From NCBI RefSeq assembly GCF_025370755.1, contig NZ_JAMXFC010000002.1, positions 186,001 to 250,000 of the forward strand: 64,000 nucleotides of DNA, in the 5' to 3' direction. Under the pieces are notes generated by a model. It was not told where the DNA came from. It saw only the letters and a list, made by a program, of their open reading frames with translations, and made no database searches. A program made the translations under genes and the position numbers. This stretch comes from Laspinema sp. D2d. Its GTDB lineage: Bacteria > Cyanobacteriota > Cyanobacteriia > Cyanobacteriales > Laspinemataceae. Each line of letters begins with the position of its first letter. Position 1 is the stretch's first letter. Positions 17,754 to 27,710 of the stretch are shown piece after piece.

Positions 17754-20666
17754 ATGACATCAGATTCAGGAACGAAAGTGTTTGGGTTCTTAACGAAGAG
17801 GGAGACCACCCTGATACAAATCCTCCTAGTGGCGATCGTCTATTTCCTCATTTCTGAGGTAGGATCAGTCTGGCTCGCTCTCCCAAAAGGTGGAAGCCCG
17901 GTCTGGCCCGGGGCAGGGATTGCTTTAGCGTCCGTTTTATTAAAGGGATACCTGATGGGAATTGGGGTAGTTCTCGGAAATATGATGGTCAATTTCTATG
18001 ATATTGGCTTGACACCGGACGCTCTAATTATGAATTTTAGCTTTACCCTCGGTAATACTTTAGAAACTCTATCAGCCGCCTATTTTGTTCGTAAATTTTC
18101 TGTGAATTTTAGGTTGTTTTACCGAGTTAGAGATATTATATTTTTTGTAGTATTTGCTGGATTAATCAGCCCGATATTCAGTTCTACTTTGGGATCAACC
18201 ACTATTTTTTTACTGGGTCGAGTTTCTGAGGACGTTTATCCCCGTCTTTGCTTGAGATGGTGGATTGGAGATGTAGTAGGAATCCTGGTTTTCGCCCCGT
18301 TTTTGTTAGTTTTTGAGCAGGGATTTAACGACTTTCGGGAAAAAGTGCAACAACGATGGATGGAAGGGATGGTTTTTGTATTTATCACCCTAGTAATCTT
18401 TCAAATGACTTTTATTAAAGGCTATCCAATCGAATATATGTTGCTGCCTTTATTAGTCTGGATTGTCTTTCGGTTTGGACAATGGGCAGCCACCTTGTTA
18501 TTATTAATTGGGTCTGTGGTTGCAATCTTTGCCACTGCCAATGATTCGGGACCTTTTATCCGCAGTAATATCAATGAATCTTTACTGCTGTTGCAATCTT
18601 TTGTGGGGGTATTTTCCCTGACAACGTTAATCCTATCGGCGGTAATTTGTGAAAATGAACAAGCAAAAGAACGACTGGAAACGGCTAATATTAAATTACA
18701 ACATCTCGATCGCCTCAAAGATGAATTTCTAGCCAATACGTCCCATGAATTGCGAACGCCGCTGAATGGGATTATTGGCATTGCCGAGTCCCTGATTGAT
18801 GGTGCAACGGGAGAATTACCCATTACCACTCGGGCCAATTTAGCAATGATTTCTTCCAGTGGTCGTCGCTTATCGAATTTAGTCAATGATTTGCTGGATT
18901 TCTCTAAACTCAAACACAAATCCCTAAATTTACAACTTAAACCCGTAGACTTGCGATCGCTAGTAGAAATTGTGTTCACTCTCAGTTTACCCTTAGTGGG
19001 AAATAAAAAACTAAAATTGATCAATAACCTTTCTTTAGATTTACCAGCGGTTATAGCCGATGAAAATCGCTTGCAACAAATTCTCCATAACTTAATAGGA
19101 AATGCTATTAAATTCACCGAAACCGGAACGATAGAAATTTCTGCCCAGCGAATATCTGGGGTTACCGGGTTGGAAAAAATTTCCTCGGCTTCTGAACTTG
19201 AAATTACGGTTACAGACACCGGAATTGGGATTGCAGAGGATAAATTAGAGCGAATTTTTGAATCTTTTGAACAAGCGGAAGGGTCTACGGGAAGACTGTA
19301 TGGGGGAACCGGGGTGGGTTTGGCGATCGCCAAACAATTAGTCGAATTACATGGCGGCCAAATTGGGGTGAAGTCTCAATTGGGAAAAGGGTCAAAATTT
19401 AGCTTTACCTTGCCCCTTTCTCAGGAAAAAGTCGAAAACTCTTCGGAAACTTTGCCCTTACTCAAACAGTTTACCACAGCGGATTTAAACCCGGAACCTT
19501 TAGAACCTCACATGATTTCCTCTCATCAAGGGTCAGCCAAACTTTTAATCGTAGATGATGAACCGATTAACCTCCAGGTTTTGGTCAATATGCTTTCCTT
19601 GCAAAATTATACCGTAATTCAAGCTAAAAATGGCATTGATGCCTTAGAACTTCTCAACAAAGGCTTTAAACCTGACCTGGTTTTGCTCGATGTAATGATG
19701 CCAAAAATGACCGGATATGAAGTCACGCAAAAAATTCGAGAAACTTGGGAGGCATCGGAACTCCCGGTGTTATTATTAACCGCTAAAAATCAATTGTCTG
19801 ATTTAGTAGCGGGATTTGAGTCGGGGGCCAATGATTATCTGACTAAACCTGTAGAAAAAGATGAATTATTAGCCCGCATCAAAACCCATTTGAATCTACT
19901 GCGCCTGAAAACTGAAAATCTCCGGCTGGTAGCGGAATTAGAGGTCACTCGTCAACAACAACAAATGCTCTTACCCAGTGCGGAAGAGTTGCAATTGATT
20001 GAGGAGTTAGAGATTGCCGCGTTTATGGAACCCGCAACGGAAGTAGGGGGAGATTACTATGATGTCATTCCCCATAAAAATGGGGTTAAAATTGGCATTG
20101 GAGATGTGACGGGACATGGATTAGAAAGCGGGGTTTTAATGATTATGGTGCAAATGGCTGTCCGCACTCTCCTTCAAAGTGATATTCGCAATCCGGTGCA
20201 TTTTTTGACTCTCCTCAATTTAACCGTTTATGGCAATTTGCAACGGATGAAATCAGAAAAAAATATGACCCTGATGTTACTGGATTATCATCAAGGAAAA
20301 CTGGTGGTCAGTGGACAACATGAAGATATTATTGTAGTGCGAGCCGAGGGTCAAGTGGAGTTAATTGATACGGTAGATTTAGGCTTTCCCGTGGGGTTAG
20401 TTGAAGATATTAGGGAGTTTGTCGCTGAACTGGTAATTGAATTACACCCCAACGATGTGGCGATCATCTATACTGATGGGATTACAGAAGCGGAAAATTT
20501 AGAGGGAGTACAATATGGGTTACATCGCCTGACGGAACTCGCGGGTCAACAACAAGGGCGATCGGCAACAGAAATTGTTGATGTTATTTTAGCCGATGTC
20601 CATAAATTTATTGGAAAACAAAAGGTTTATGATGATATTACTTTGTTGGTTTTGAAGCAAAAATAA
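17754..20666 (+). CDS. MASE1 sensor histidine kinase-receiver-PP2C hybrid, copy A
   Basis: 970 residues. The domain order is MASE1 membrane sensor (about residues 18-300, eight or more hydrophobic helices, with [14 protein letters not shown]), a short coiled coil, HisKA with [18 protein letters not shown] (His331), and HATPase_c with [13 protein letters not shown] and [14 protein letters not shown] receiver domain follows with [21 protein letters not shown] (Asp646) and the KP loop, then a C-terminal SpoIIE/PP2C phosphatase with [24 protein letters not shown] and [11 protein letters not shown]. Phosphorelay input would control a phosphatase that usually acts on an anti-sigma-antagonist in partner switching; no such target is nearby. 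It is nearly identical to the gene at 21978-24890 and has exactly the same length. Confidence 0.93.
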   Translation: MTSDSGTKVFGFLTKRETTLIQILLVAIVYFLISEVGSVWLALPKGGSPVWPGAGIALASVLLKGYLMGIGVVLGNMMVNFYDIGLTPDALIMNFSFTLGNTLETLSAAYFVRKFSVNFRLFYRVRDIIFFVVFAGLISPIFSSTLGSTTIFLLGRVSEDVYPRLCLRWWIGDVVGILVFAPFLLVFEQGFNDFREKVQQRWMEGMVFVFITLVIFQMTFIKGYPIEYMLLPLLVWIVFRFGQWAATLLLLIGSVVAIFATANDSGPFIRSNINESLLLLQSFVGVFSLTTLILSAVICENEQAKERLETANIKLQHLDRLKDEFLANTSHELRTPLNGIIGIAESLIDGATGELPITTRANLAMISSSGRRLSNLVNDLLDFSKLKHKSLNLQLKPVDLRSLVEIVFTLSLPLVGNKKLKLINNLSLDLPAVIADENRLQQILHNLIGNAIKFTETGTIEISAQRISGVTGLEKISSASELEITVTDTGIGIAEDKLERIFESFEQAEGSTGRLYGGTGVGLAIAKQLVELHGGQIGVKSQLGKGSKFSFTLPLSQEKVENSSETLPLLKQFTTADLNPEPLEPHMISSHQGSAKLLIVDDEPINLQVLVNMLSLQNYTVIQAKNGIDALELLNKGFKPDLVLLDVMMPKMTGYEVTQKIRETWEASELPVLLLTAKNQLSDLVAGFESGANDYLTKPVEKDELLARIKTHLNLLRLKTENLRLVAELEVTRQQQQMLLPSAEELQLIEELEIAAFMEPATEVGGDYYDVIPHKNGVKIGIGDVTGHGLESGVLMIMVQMAVRTLLQSDIRNPVHFLTLLNLTVYGNLQRMKSEKNMTLMLLDYHQGKLVVSGQHEDIIVVRAEGQVELIDTVDLGFPVGLVEDIREFVAELVIELHPNDVAIIYTDGITEAENLEGVQYGLHRLTELAGQQQGRSATEIVDVILADVHKFIGKQKVYDDITLLVLKQK

Positions 20667-20699
20667 GAGCTAAAATGCGAACAGGGTGCGGGGGCGGCT

Positions 20700-20868
20700 G
20701 GTTTATTTTCCACTACAAAATCGGCTAAAAATGCGGTCTAAAACGGATTCGGTGACCTCTTCTCCGGTGATTTCTCCTAATGCTTGAATTGCGCCTCGCA
20801 GGTCGATGGTCTAAAAATCTAGGGCTAACTGTTGGTCAATGGTGGTTTGGACTTGTTCTAGGGCGGTA
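20700..20868 (-). pseudogene. Relict of the mnmE 3' end (duplication junction)
   Basis: The sequence matches the 3' end of intact mnmE at about 27710-27868 in the same orientation, including CGGTCTAAAACGGATTCGGT, GATTTCTCCTAATGCTTGAA and TTGGTCAATGGTG. It contains an in-frame stop (TAG replaces the Trp codon after GATTTT on the minus strand) and has no 5' part. It starts within about 35 bases of the stop of kinase copy A. Confidence 0.85.
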
Positions 20869-20871
20869 TTT

Positions 20872-21154
20872 GCATTGGGTTGTCCCGATTTTGGCTCAGG
20901 ACCCAGAACTTGCGATCGCCACCCTTGCCTATGCCGGGTTTGACTCGACTCAGGGAAATAGCATGACGGTGGTGGATCCCCCGGAAACTCACCCGGAATG
21001 TGAACCCCGCAATACCCGTGAGATGTTCCAGCATTTGCTCTATCTCCCGTGCTATCCAGCAATGGATGATACAACTCTAGTCTCTATGGCACAGGCATTG
21101 CGCCCCATTTCTTCTCCGGCGGTGTCCCAATTTTTGAGGATGAGTTCGCCGTAA
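20872..21154 (+). pseudogene. Relict of the aminotransferase 3' end (duplication junction)
   Basis: It encodes the same C-terminus as the aminotransferase at 16156-17415 (HWVVPILAQDPELAIATLA, YAGFDSTQGNSMTVVD, YLPCYPAM) with few changes, from about residue 325 to the end. It is joined directly to the mnmE relict near TTTGCATTGGGTTG. The frame is open from a fortuitous upstream ATG (20780), which creates a 124-aa chimeric ORF with no reason to be functional. The stop is conserved at 21154. Confidence 0.85.
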
Positions 21155-21199
21155 TCGGTACCGGATCCTAGACTGCTCAATTTTATCCCTGTTTTTGAT

Positions 21200-21325
21200 A
21201 TGAACCCCAAAAAACCATCGGTTCTCCGTTCTGTTTTCAGTTTGTCCTTGTTTGTGTTTCTAGCGATCGCAGTGGGAGTGTTAGCGGCTAATTTTATTTT
21301 TGCTTTAATAGAAAAACTGGGATAA
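21200..21325 (+). CDS. 41-residue membrane microprotein
   Basis: The frame from the ATG at 21200 encodes a basic N-terminus (MNPKKPSVLRS) and one clear transmembrane helix (FVFLAIAVGVLAANFIFALI), ending KLG. Size and layout resemble the single-helix subunits of photosynthetic complexes, but I cannot match it to a named one. It lies between the aminotransferase relict and the DUF2470 gene and has a truncated counterpart at 17461. It may be a real small gene or a chance frame; the existence of two related starts (MTPKKP/MNPKKP) favours a real ancestral gene. Confidence 0.5.
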   Translation: MNPKKPSVLRSVFSLSLFVFLAIAVGVLAANFIFALIEKLG

Positions 21326-21392
21326 TTGTTTCTGAAGTAAGGGATAATTTATCTCGGGTTGACTTGAAATTACTAGATTAGGAGTTTAAACG

Positions 21393-21680
21393 ATGGCGGA
21401 TCTCATTTCTGCTCAAGTGAGTGATCGCATCTGCAAGCACATGAATGAAGACCATGCAGATTCTGTGCTACTGTATGCTCAAATCTTTGGGGAGGTTCCT
21501 GATGCAACTTCAGCCACCCTACTGGCGATCGACCCCCTAGGGATGAATCTTACGGCTCAAATTGGGGAGAAATCACTGCCCGTTCGGGTGACTTTTGATC
21601 ATGCACTTGCCGATTCTGAAGACGCTCATCACACTTTAATTGCGATGGTGAAACAGGCAAGGCAAGCCAAAGCTGAATAA
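21393..21680 (+). CDS. DUF2470 domain protein
   Basis: 95 residues forming a stand-alone DUF2470 domain: ICKHMNEDHADSVLLYAQIF with the conserved N-x-DH, then AIDPLGMNLTA and RVTFDHALADSEDAHHTLI. The domain occurs C-terminally in HugZ-type heme-utilisation proteins and as a single-domain protein in cyanobacteria, where a link to heme or tetrapyrrole metabolism is presumed. AGGAG precedes the ATG by 8 nt. The corresponding locus in the upstream duplicate (17416-17753) lacks this gene. Confidence 0.85.
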   Translation: MADLISAQVSDRICKHMNEDHADSVLLYAQIFGEVPDATSATLLAIDPLGMNLTAQIGEKSLPVRVTFDHALADSEDAHHTLIAMVKQARQAKAE

Positions 21681-21977
21681 CAAAAAAACAGGGATTTTTG
21701 CTGATTTTTGTCGGGGGAATTCACCAATCAATCCGACAAAAATCAGCCAGAGAGGGAAAGCAAGTCCCCCGAGATGGTTTCCTCGGGCCTCCGTACAATC
21801 AGGGTGAGAAACCGGGTTTTTGCTGCTCAGAGTTAGAGAATTTTTCACTTTCTAATTCCTAATCATCTGAGCAGTTAATAGGTTAAGGATTTTACCCATC
21901 AATTTCAAGTTCACTTCAATCTGTTTCAATCCCCTAGCTATTCTATCGTTCTATTGCCTTTTAACCCGGTAGGAATT

Positions 21978-24890
21978 ATGACATCAACTTCAGAAATAAA
22001 AGTGTCTTGGCCCTTCACGAAGAGCGAGACGACCCTCATCCAAATCCTCTTCGTGGCAGGCGTCTATTTCTTCATTTCTAAGTTATCAACCACTTTCATC
22101 ACCTTCCCCGAAGGTGGAAGCCCGGTTTGGCCCGGGTCTGGGATTGCTTTAGCGGCAGTGTTATTACAAGGATACCCCATGTTAATTGGGGTGTTCCTCG
22201 GAAATCTCCTGGTCAATTTCTATAATACCCCTTGGAGCGCTGCCGATCTAGTTATGAATTTTAGTTTTCCCCTTGGGAATACCTTAGAAACTCTTTCGGC
22301 TGCTTATTTAATTCGGAAATTTTTAGTGAATTTTAGGCTATTTTCCCGGGTCAAAGATGTCATCCTTTTTGTGATTTGTGCTGGATTAATTAGCCCGATG
22401 TTCAGTTCAACTTTTGGAGCAACCACTATTTTGCTCCTGGGTCGAATTTCTTGGGACATTTATCCCCGTGTCTGGTTGAGTTGGTGGATTGGAGACGTAG
22501 TGGGAATCCTGGTTTTTGCCCCGTTTCTGTTAGTTTTTGGTCAGGGATTTAATGAATTTTTGCAAAAAGTCGAACAGCGATGGATGGAAGGGCTAGTTTT
22601 TGGATTTATTACCCTGGTCATCTGTCAGATGGCTTTCGTTAAAGGCTATCCGGTGGAATATATGTTGCTGCCTTTATTAGTCTGGGTTGTCTTTCGGTTT
22701 GGACAATGGGCGGCGACGTTATTATTATTAATTGGATCAGGGATTGCCATTTTTGCCACCACAAATGGTTCGGGACCTTTTATCCGCAATGATCTCAATG
22801 AATCTTTAATCCTATTACAATCTTTTGTGGGAGTTTTTTCCCTAACAACGTTAACCCTATCGGCGGTCGTTTGTGAAAATGAACAAGCCAAGCAACGACT
22901 GGAAACGGCTAATATTCAATTACAACATCTCGATCGCCTCAAAGATGAATTCTTAGCTAATACGTCCCATGAATTGCGAACGCCGCTGAATGGAATTATT
23001 GGCATTGCTGAATCCCTGATTGATGGTGCAACCGGAGAATTACCCATTACCACTCGGGCCAATTTAGCGATGATTTCCTCCAGTGGTCGTCGGTTATCGA
23101 ATTTAGTCAATGATTTGCTGGATTTCTCGAAACTGAAACACAAAACCCTAGACTTACAACTCAAACCCATAGACTTGCGATCGCTGGTGGAAATTGTGTT
23201 TACCCTCAGTTTACCCTTAGTGGGAAATAAAAACTTGAAATTGGTGAATAATATTTCATTAGATTTACCAGCGGTTATCGCGGATGAAAATCGCTTGCAA
23301 CAAATTCTCCATAACTTAATAGGAAATGCTATTAAATTCACCGAAACCGGAACGATAGAAATTTCTGCCCAGCGAATATCTGGGAATGATGCGTTAGAAA
23401 AATTTTCCTCAACTTCTCAACTTGAAATTACCATTTTTGATACCGGAATTGGGATTGCCGAGGATAAATTAGAGCGCATTTTTGAATCTTTTGAACAAGC
23501 GGAAGGGTCTACGGGAAGATTGTATGGGGGAACCGGAGTGGGATTGGCGATCGCCAAACAATTAGTTGAGTTACATGGCGGCCAAATTTGGGTGAAGTCT
23601 CGCCTGGGAGAAGGGTCAAAATTTAGCTTTACCTTGCCGCTTTCTGGAGAAAAAGTAGAAAATTTTTCCGCAACTTTGCCCTTACTCCAACAGTTTGCCA
23701 CCACGGATTTAAACCCCCAACCTGTGGAACATCGGGTGATTGCCTCTCATCAGGGGTCGGCCAAACTTTTAATTGTAGATGATGAACCCATTAACCTCCA
23801 GGTTTTGGTGAATATGCTTTCGTTGCAAAATTATACCGTCATTCAGGCGAAAAATGGAATTGATGCCCTAGAAATTCTCCATAAAGGGTTTAAACCAGAC
23901 TTGGTGTTACTGGATGTAATGATGCCGAAAATGACCGGATATGAAGTGACCCAAAAAATTCGGGAAACCTGGCAGGCATCGGAACTTCCCGTATTATTAT
24001 TAACGGCTAAAAATCAATTATCAGACTTAGTGGCTGGATTTGAGTCTGGGGCGAATGATTATCTGACTAAACCTGTAGAAAAAGATGAATTATTAGCCCG
24101 GATTAAAACCCATTTGAATTTACTTCGCCTGAAAAGTGAAAATCTCCGGCTGGTGGCGGAATTAGAGGTCACTCGTCAACAGCAACAAATGCTCTTACCC
24201 AGTGCAGAAGAGTTGCAATTAATTGAGGATTTAGAAATTGCTGCTTTTATGGAACCCGCAACAGAAGTGGGGGGAGATTATTATGATGTCATTCAACATC
24301 AAGATGGGGTAAAAATTGGCATTGGTGATGTGACGGGACATGGGTTAGAAAGCGGGGTTTTAATGATTATGGTTCAAATGGCCGTCCGCACCCTCCTCCA
24401 AAGTGATATCCGGAATCCGGTGCATTTTTTGACCCTCCTCAATTTAGCCGTTTATGGCAATTTGCAACGGATGAAATCAGAAAAAAATATGTCCCTGATG
24501 TTACTGGATTATCACCAAAACAAGTTGGTAGTCAGTGGACAACATGAAGATATTATCCTGGTGCGCGCTGGGGGTGAAGTGGAGTTAATTGATACGGTAG
24601 ATTTAGGCTTTCCCGTGGGGTTAGTGGAAGATATTGGGGAGTTTGTCGCTGAACTGGTAATTGAATTAAACCCCAATGATGTGGCGATCGTCTATACCGA
24701 TGGAATTACCGAAGCGGAAAATGTTGAGGGAGTGCAATATGGGTTACACCGCCTGACGCAATTGGCGGGTCAACAACAAGGGCGATCGGCTACAGAAATT
24801 GTTGAGAATATTTTAGCAGATGTGAGGGAATTTATCGGCGAACAAAAGGTTTATGATGATATTACTTTGTTGGTTTTGAAGCAGAAATAA
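21978..24890 (+). CDS. MASE1 sensor histidine kinase-receiver-PP2C hybrid, copy B
   Basis: 970 residues with the same domain order as copy A: MASE1, HisKA (His331 in [18 protein letters not shown]), HATPase, receiver ([11 protein letters not shown]) and SpoIIE-like PP2C ([13 protein letters not shown]). I start at the ATG at 21978, which is homologous to the copy A start, although the frame is open eight codons further upstream. Differences from copy A are concentrated in the MASE1 sensor (for example around residues 20-30 and 75-85) and in the HATPase-receiver linker; the HisKA, HATPase and PP2C cores are almost unchanged. This pattern suggests a divergence of input with conserved output. 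It ends just before a perfect bidirectional terminator. Confidence 0.93.
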   Translation: MTSTSEIKVSWPFTKSETTLIQILFVAGVYFFISKLSTTFITFPEGGSPVWPGSGIALAAVLLQGYPMLIGVFLGNLLVNFYNTPWSAADLVMNFSFPLGNTLETLSAAYLIRKFLVNFRLFSRVKDVILFVICAGLISPMFSSTFGATTILLLGRISWDIYPRVWLSWWIGDVVGILVFAPFLLVFGQGFNEFLQKVEQRWMEGLVFGFITLVICQMAFVKGYPVEYMLLPLLVWVVFRFGQWAATLLLLIGSGIAIFATTNGSGPFIRNDLNESLILLQSFVGVFSLTTLTLSAVVCENEQAKQRLETANIQLQHLDRLKDEFLANTSHELRTPLNGIIGIAESLIDGATGELPITTRANLAMISSSGRRLSNLVNDLLDFSKLKHKTLDLQLKPIDLRSLVEIVFTLSLPLVGNKNLKLVNNISLDLPAVIADENRLQQILHNLIGNAIKFTETGTIEISAQRISGNDALEKFSSTSQLEITIFDTGIGIAEDKLERIFESFEQAEGSTGRLYGGTGVGLAIAKQLVELHGGQIWVKSRLGEGSKFSFTLPLSGEKVENFSATLPLLQQFATTDLNPQPVEHRVIASHQGSAKLLIVDDEPINLQVLVNMLSLQNYTVIQAKNGIDALEILHKGFKPDLVLLDVMMPKMTGYEVTQKIRETWQASELPVLLLTAKNQLSDLVAGFESGANDYLTKPVEKDELLARIKTHLNLLRLKSENLRLVAELEVTRQQQQMLLPSAEELQLIEDLEIAAFMEPATEVGGDYYDVIQHQDGVKIGIGDVTGHGLESGVLMIMVQMAVRTLLQSDIRNPVHFLTLLNLAVYGNLQRMKSEKNMSLMLLDYHQNKLVVSGQHEDIILVRAGGEVELIDTVDLGFPVGLVEDIGEFVAELVIELNPNDVAIVYTDGITEAENVEGVQYGLHRLTQLAGQQQGRSATEIVENILADVREFIGEQKVYDDITLLVLKQK

Positions 24891-24927
24891 TCCGAAATCC
24901 GGTCCTGATCTGTCTATTAAAATCCGC

Positions 24928-24952
24928 AGGGTTGAAAAAATTTTTCAACCCT
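24928..24952. terminator. Perfect bidirectional terminator between kinase B and lipoprotein gene
   Basis: The arms AGGGTTGAAAAA and TTTTTCAACCCT flank a single A, giving A- and T-runs on both sides. Outer arms CTGATC and GATCAG (24905-24910, 24955-24960) extend it. It separates the two convergent genes. Confidence 0.8.
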
Positions 24953-24961
24953 ACGATCAGG

Positions 24962-25966
24962 CTATCGAGTGTTAGCAGCGACGATCGCTTGCATAGTTTG
25001 GCGGTTCTCCTGCACTTTCGCTGCTACTTCATCGGCACTCATCACCGGCGTTTCTGGTGGTATCACCGAGGGCCATGCCTTTTGCAATTCCGCCAAAGTT
25101 GCTTTCATTTGCTGATTCACTTGGGGATTGTTTTCTGTTAGTTTCGATTCAATGGTGGGATACAACCCATTAGCGGCATAGTCTACAAATCCCCGGGAAT
25201 CTTGATATTCGATCGCCTCCGTAATTTTCCCATTGGCAATTGCTGCGGTGTATTCCGCACTTGCCGTATTTAATAAGCCGTTGATCGCTTGCAACACAAA
25301 CGCCGGAGATTGTCGCTGGGCTTCCGGCAAAGTGGCGATCGCCCCATCAATGGCAACCATTGTTTTATCGAATTCTACCTGAATTTGCGGATCGGTGGGC
25401 TTCGATTTCACCAAATCTTGCAGGCGAATTAACGTCTCTTTGAAAGCCGGTACTCCCCGTTCTTGGAATTGGTCTTCCACATCCCCATAAATCTCTTCCA
25501 CCGGATGGCCGATATGGGGTTCTGCGGCTTCAGCATTGCCCATTTCTAGGAGTTCTTTTGCCACTTTCATGTGACCTTTCATCAGCCCCAACTTCACCAG
25601 ATAATCAATATCTTTCGCTTCTCCGGTTAGGACGATATCTTCAGTCGTCACCATTTCTTGAATGCGATCATATTCCTCTTGATTAATCACCTTTTTGGCA
25701 ACTAATTCTTCCGGGCTGGCATAGGGTCGATTGCTTTGGATTTTATCCGATAATTCCGGAATCCCTAACTTAGCTTCCAGTTTATCTAGGTCCGATAAAA
25801 TCGCCGTATTAATGTTAATTTTCCCTTCACCCCCGTGAGCATGACTGCCCCCTTGTTCCACTGGCGCGGAGGAAAGAGTTGTAGTCGGTGGCCCCTCGGT
25901 ACAGCCCGTGAGGGCAATGATGCTACAGATCACAGCGGCAACAGACAGAGAACGAAAAGCGTGCAT
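24962..25966 (-). CDS. Lipoprotein with helix-hairpin-helix segment, possible metal-uptake partner
   Basis: About 334 residues. The N-terminal signal ends in the lipobox ALTGC (Cys22), so it should be lipid-anchored outside the cytoplasm. A His/Gly-rich patch (SHAHGGEG) is followed by a ComEA-like helix-hairpin-helix region (ININTAILSDLDKLEAKLGI, RPYASPEELVAKKVI). Two helical regions follow. The second has the pattern YTAAIANGKITEAIEYQD, which recalls periplasmic segments associated with FTR1/EfeO-type iron transport; this is an inference by pattern only. It lies downstream of the multicopper oxidase gene on the same strand (gap about 240 bp). The start at 25966 is the signal-peptide ATG. Confidence 0.65.
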   Translation of the reverse strand: MHAFRSLSVAAVICSIIALTGCTEGPPTTTLSSAPVEQGGSHAHGGEGKININTAILSDLDKLEAKLGIPELSDKIQSNRPYASPEELVAKKVINQEEYDRIQEMVTTEDIVLTGEAKDIDYLVKLGLMKGHMKVAKELLEMGNAEAAEPHIGHPVEEIYGDVEDQFQERGVPAFKETLIRLQDLVKSKPTDPQIQVEFDKTMVAIDGAIATLPEAQRQSPAFVLQAINGLLNTASAEYTAAIANGKITEAIEYQDSRGFVDYAANGLYPTIESKLTENNPQVNQQMKATLAELQKAWPSVIPPETPVMSADEVAAKVQENRQTMQAIVAANTR

Positions 25967-26206
25967 AACGATCGGGACTCCACAATGTTGAATGGTTTTG
26001 CGGTAATGGGGAGGGGGCCCCATGCTCCCTTGCCAACAAAACCGGGAAAAATAGGGGTTTGTATATTTTCAAATAGTTGAAAATTTTTGTCAATAGCTTT
26101 AACAAAAAATTCCCATTGAGTCCCGCATTCAGGGTCAACCCCGACTCCGGGTGGAAGTTGAAAAACGCCATGAATAAGCGTCATTACAGGAAGATATCCC
26201 GCCTAA

Positions 26207-27211
26207 TTAGGTTGGGGGTATCACTTGAAATTGACCCATACAGCCTGCTTCGGCGATCGCATCTTGATGGGGATGGAACATATACTCACCCGGAAACGGG
26301 TAGGAAAACTCTAAAATATGGCGCTCTGCGGTCCCCATTGTAATGACATCAGTCTCCTCACTCGGTGTCAAGGTCATGCCGGTACGGTAGACGCGAAAGA
26401 AATTGGCATGAATGTGAAATGTAGCTACAGGATCGAACTCGATCGCATTGAGCAAATACAGCCGTACGAGCTGATTCTGGTAAATGGGGATCGGATGCTG
26501 CATATAGCAATTCGGCAATCCGTTAAAGGCATAAAGTTCGTTACGATTGTCATCATTAATGTCATACCCGCCCATCACCAACACCATCTCATCTGCTGGA
26601 GGTCGTCCTTGGGGGGGATCGACGATAAACAGTCCAAACAGTCCCTTGCTAATATGGCGTGTTACGGGTGCGATATGGCAGTGATAGAGATGGACGCCAA
26701 AGGGTTGGGCATCGAATTCGTAAATTGTAGTCGTGCTGTGATGCACAGGTTTGATGCCATCGGCTTCGGCGCTGTGAATACCGTGAAAGTGCATGGAATG
26801 GGCGTGTCCCCCCTGGTTGAGAAACACCACCCGCACGCGATCGCCTTCAGTGGCCCGCAGAGTAGGGCCAGGGACGCGGCCATTATAATTCCAAGTCACG
26901 AACGAAACCGCACTGTTGAGTTGTAACTCGTTAGTCTGGGCGGTGATTCTAAATTCCCGGATCGTGCGACCGTTCTCACGCTTGACCGTGCCATAGTCAA
27001 ACTCTCGCAACATCGCCATCGGATTGATACCGTTGCCATTAGCAGAGATATCGGTAGGAAAGGGGGGTATCTGCACCACCTGTTGCGAACGGACGCGATT
27101 CCACTGCTGCGCGGCGATCGCTGCACCCGTGACTCCCATTCCTATAGCGGTGAGTTGCAGCAGACGGCGACGAGTCAACTGGATAGACTGGATAGATTTG
27201 CGATCAAACAT
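26207..27211 (-). CDS. Multicopper oxidase, Tat-exported
   Basis: About 334 residues. A twin-arginine-type leader (LTRRRLLQLTAIGMGVTG) precedes two cupredoxin domains. Copper motifs are visible: SMHFHGIH (HxH), VHLYHCHIAPVTRHI (HCH plus a further His), TFHIHANFF (HxH) and a C-terminal HPHQDAIAEAGCMGQF. The axial position after the HCH motif is Leu/Phe (KGLFG). It is shorter than three-domain laccases, nearer to two-domain types. It likely oxidises Fe(II), Cu(I) or phenols in the periplasm; pairing with the lipoprotein suggests metal uptake or detoxification. I chose the ATG at 27211 (MFDRKS) over a frame 30 codons longer because it places the RR motif at the usual distance. Confidence 0.87.
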   Translation of the reverse strand: MFDRKSIQSIQLTRRRLLQLTAIGMGVTGAAIAAQQWNRVRSQQVVQIPPFPTDISANGNGINPMAMLREFDYGTVKRENGRTIREFRITAQTNELQLNSAVSFVTWNYNGRVPGPTLRATEGDRVRVVFLNQGGHAHSMHFHGIHSAEADGIKPVHHSTTTIYEFDAQPFGVHLYHCHIAPVTRHISKGLFGLFIVDPPQGRPPADEMVLVMGGYDINDDNRNELYAFNGLPNCYMQHPIPIYQNQLVRLYLLNAIEFDPVATFHIHANFFRVYRTGMTLTPSEETDVITMGTAERHILEFSYPFPGEYMFHPHQDAIAEAGCMGQFQVIPPT

Positions 27212-27455
27212 AAACAAAATGTTGGGATACAGTGACCTGTGAAGACAGAAAACCCACAGTGTCCAGGGAAAAGTGTACCTTATCACCCTTTCCGCAAACA
27301 ACAGACTTTCAAAACGTCTGGCTGATACCTTAAATTTGGCAGCACTGGAATTTTTAAACTAAATTTGTGCTAAAATTTTTTTTAATTACTCCAGTGATAG
27401 TTCTAAAGTAAAACTTTTAGTAAAAAAGAAGGAGAATTATTATAACTTATAAATA

Positions 27456-27481
27456 TAGAGGAGATTCGCGAATCTCCTCTA
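27456..27481. repeat. Perfect 26-bp palindrome
   Basis: TAGAGGAGATTCG followed directly by its exact complement CGAATCTCCTCTA, with no loop. It may be a dispersed palindromic repeat or a terminator; T-runs are absent. Confidence 0.75.
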
Positions 27482-27484
27482 CAT

Positions 27485-27619
27485 TAGACTTCTTGCAAAA
27501 TTCTTTAAAGCCCCCAGCAAATAAACATTTATTCCTCTGACTTCCCCCTTCTTAAGGGGGACGGGAGGGGGATCTAAGGGGGGTTGGGGGGAACAATCCG
27601 GATTTTTGCAAAAGGTCTA
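27485..27619. mobile_element. MITE-like element, TAGAC-ended
   Basis: The terminal inverted repeats are TAGACTTCTTGCAAAA on the left and TTTTGCAAAAGGTCTA on the right, with two mismatches. The interior holds a CCCCCTTCTTAAGGGGG palindrome and G-rich sequence, with no ORF. Elements with AGAC-TTGCAAAA ends are common short repeats in cyanobacterial genomes; the family name is not known to me. Confidence 0.65.
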
Positions 27620-27710
27620 TTATTTACGGTTTAAATTTAAAGATGTTAGCCCGTGCCCCCTGGTTTTGTCCGCTTTCCTCCCCACCCGATCGAGTGTGGG
27701 CCGCTCTAAT

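Larger units (their letters stand above)
27212..27710. other. 500-bp intergenic region with palindrome and MITE
   Basis: No gene is seen. The first ~230 bases are AT-rich. A 26-bp perfect palindrome (27456-27481) and a MITE-like element (27485-27619) lie next to each other, followed by short GC-rich sequence up to the mnmE stop. Confidence 0.6.

Noticed and set aside
18422-19333. 303-aa minus-strand frame inside kinase A
   Set aside because: It is antisense to the HisKA/HATPase region, with no domain resemblance; similar frames occur inside kinase B, as expected from the duplication.
20780-21154. Open 124-aa frame between the two kinases
   Set aside because: It is a chimera created by the duplication junction: the first ~30 codons are antisense mnmE sequence and the rest is the aminotransferase tail. 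It has no ribosome-binding site or complete domain.
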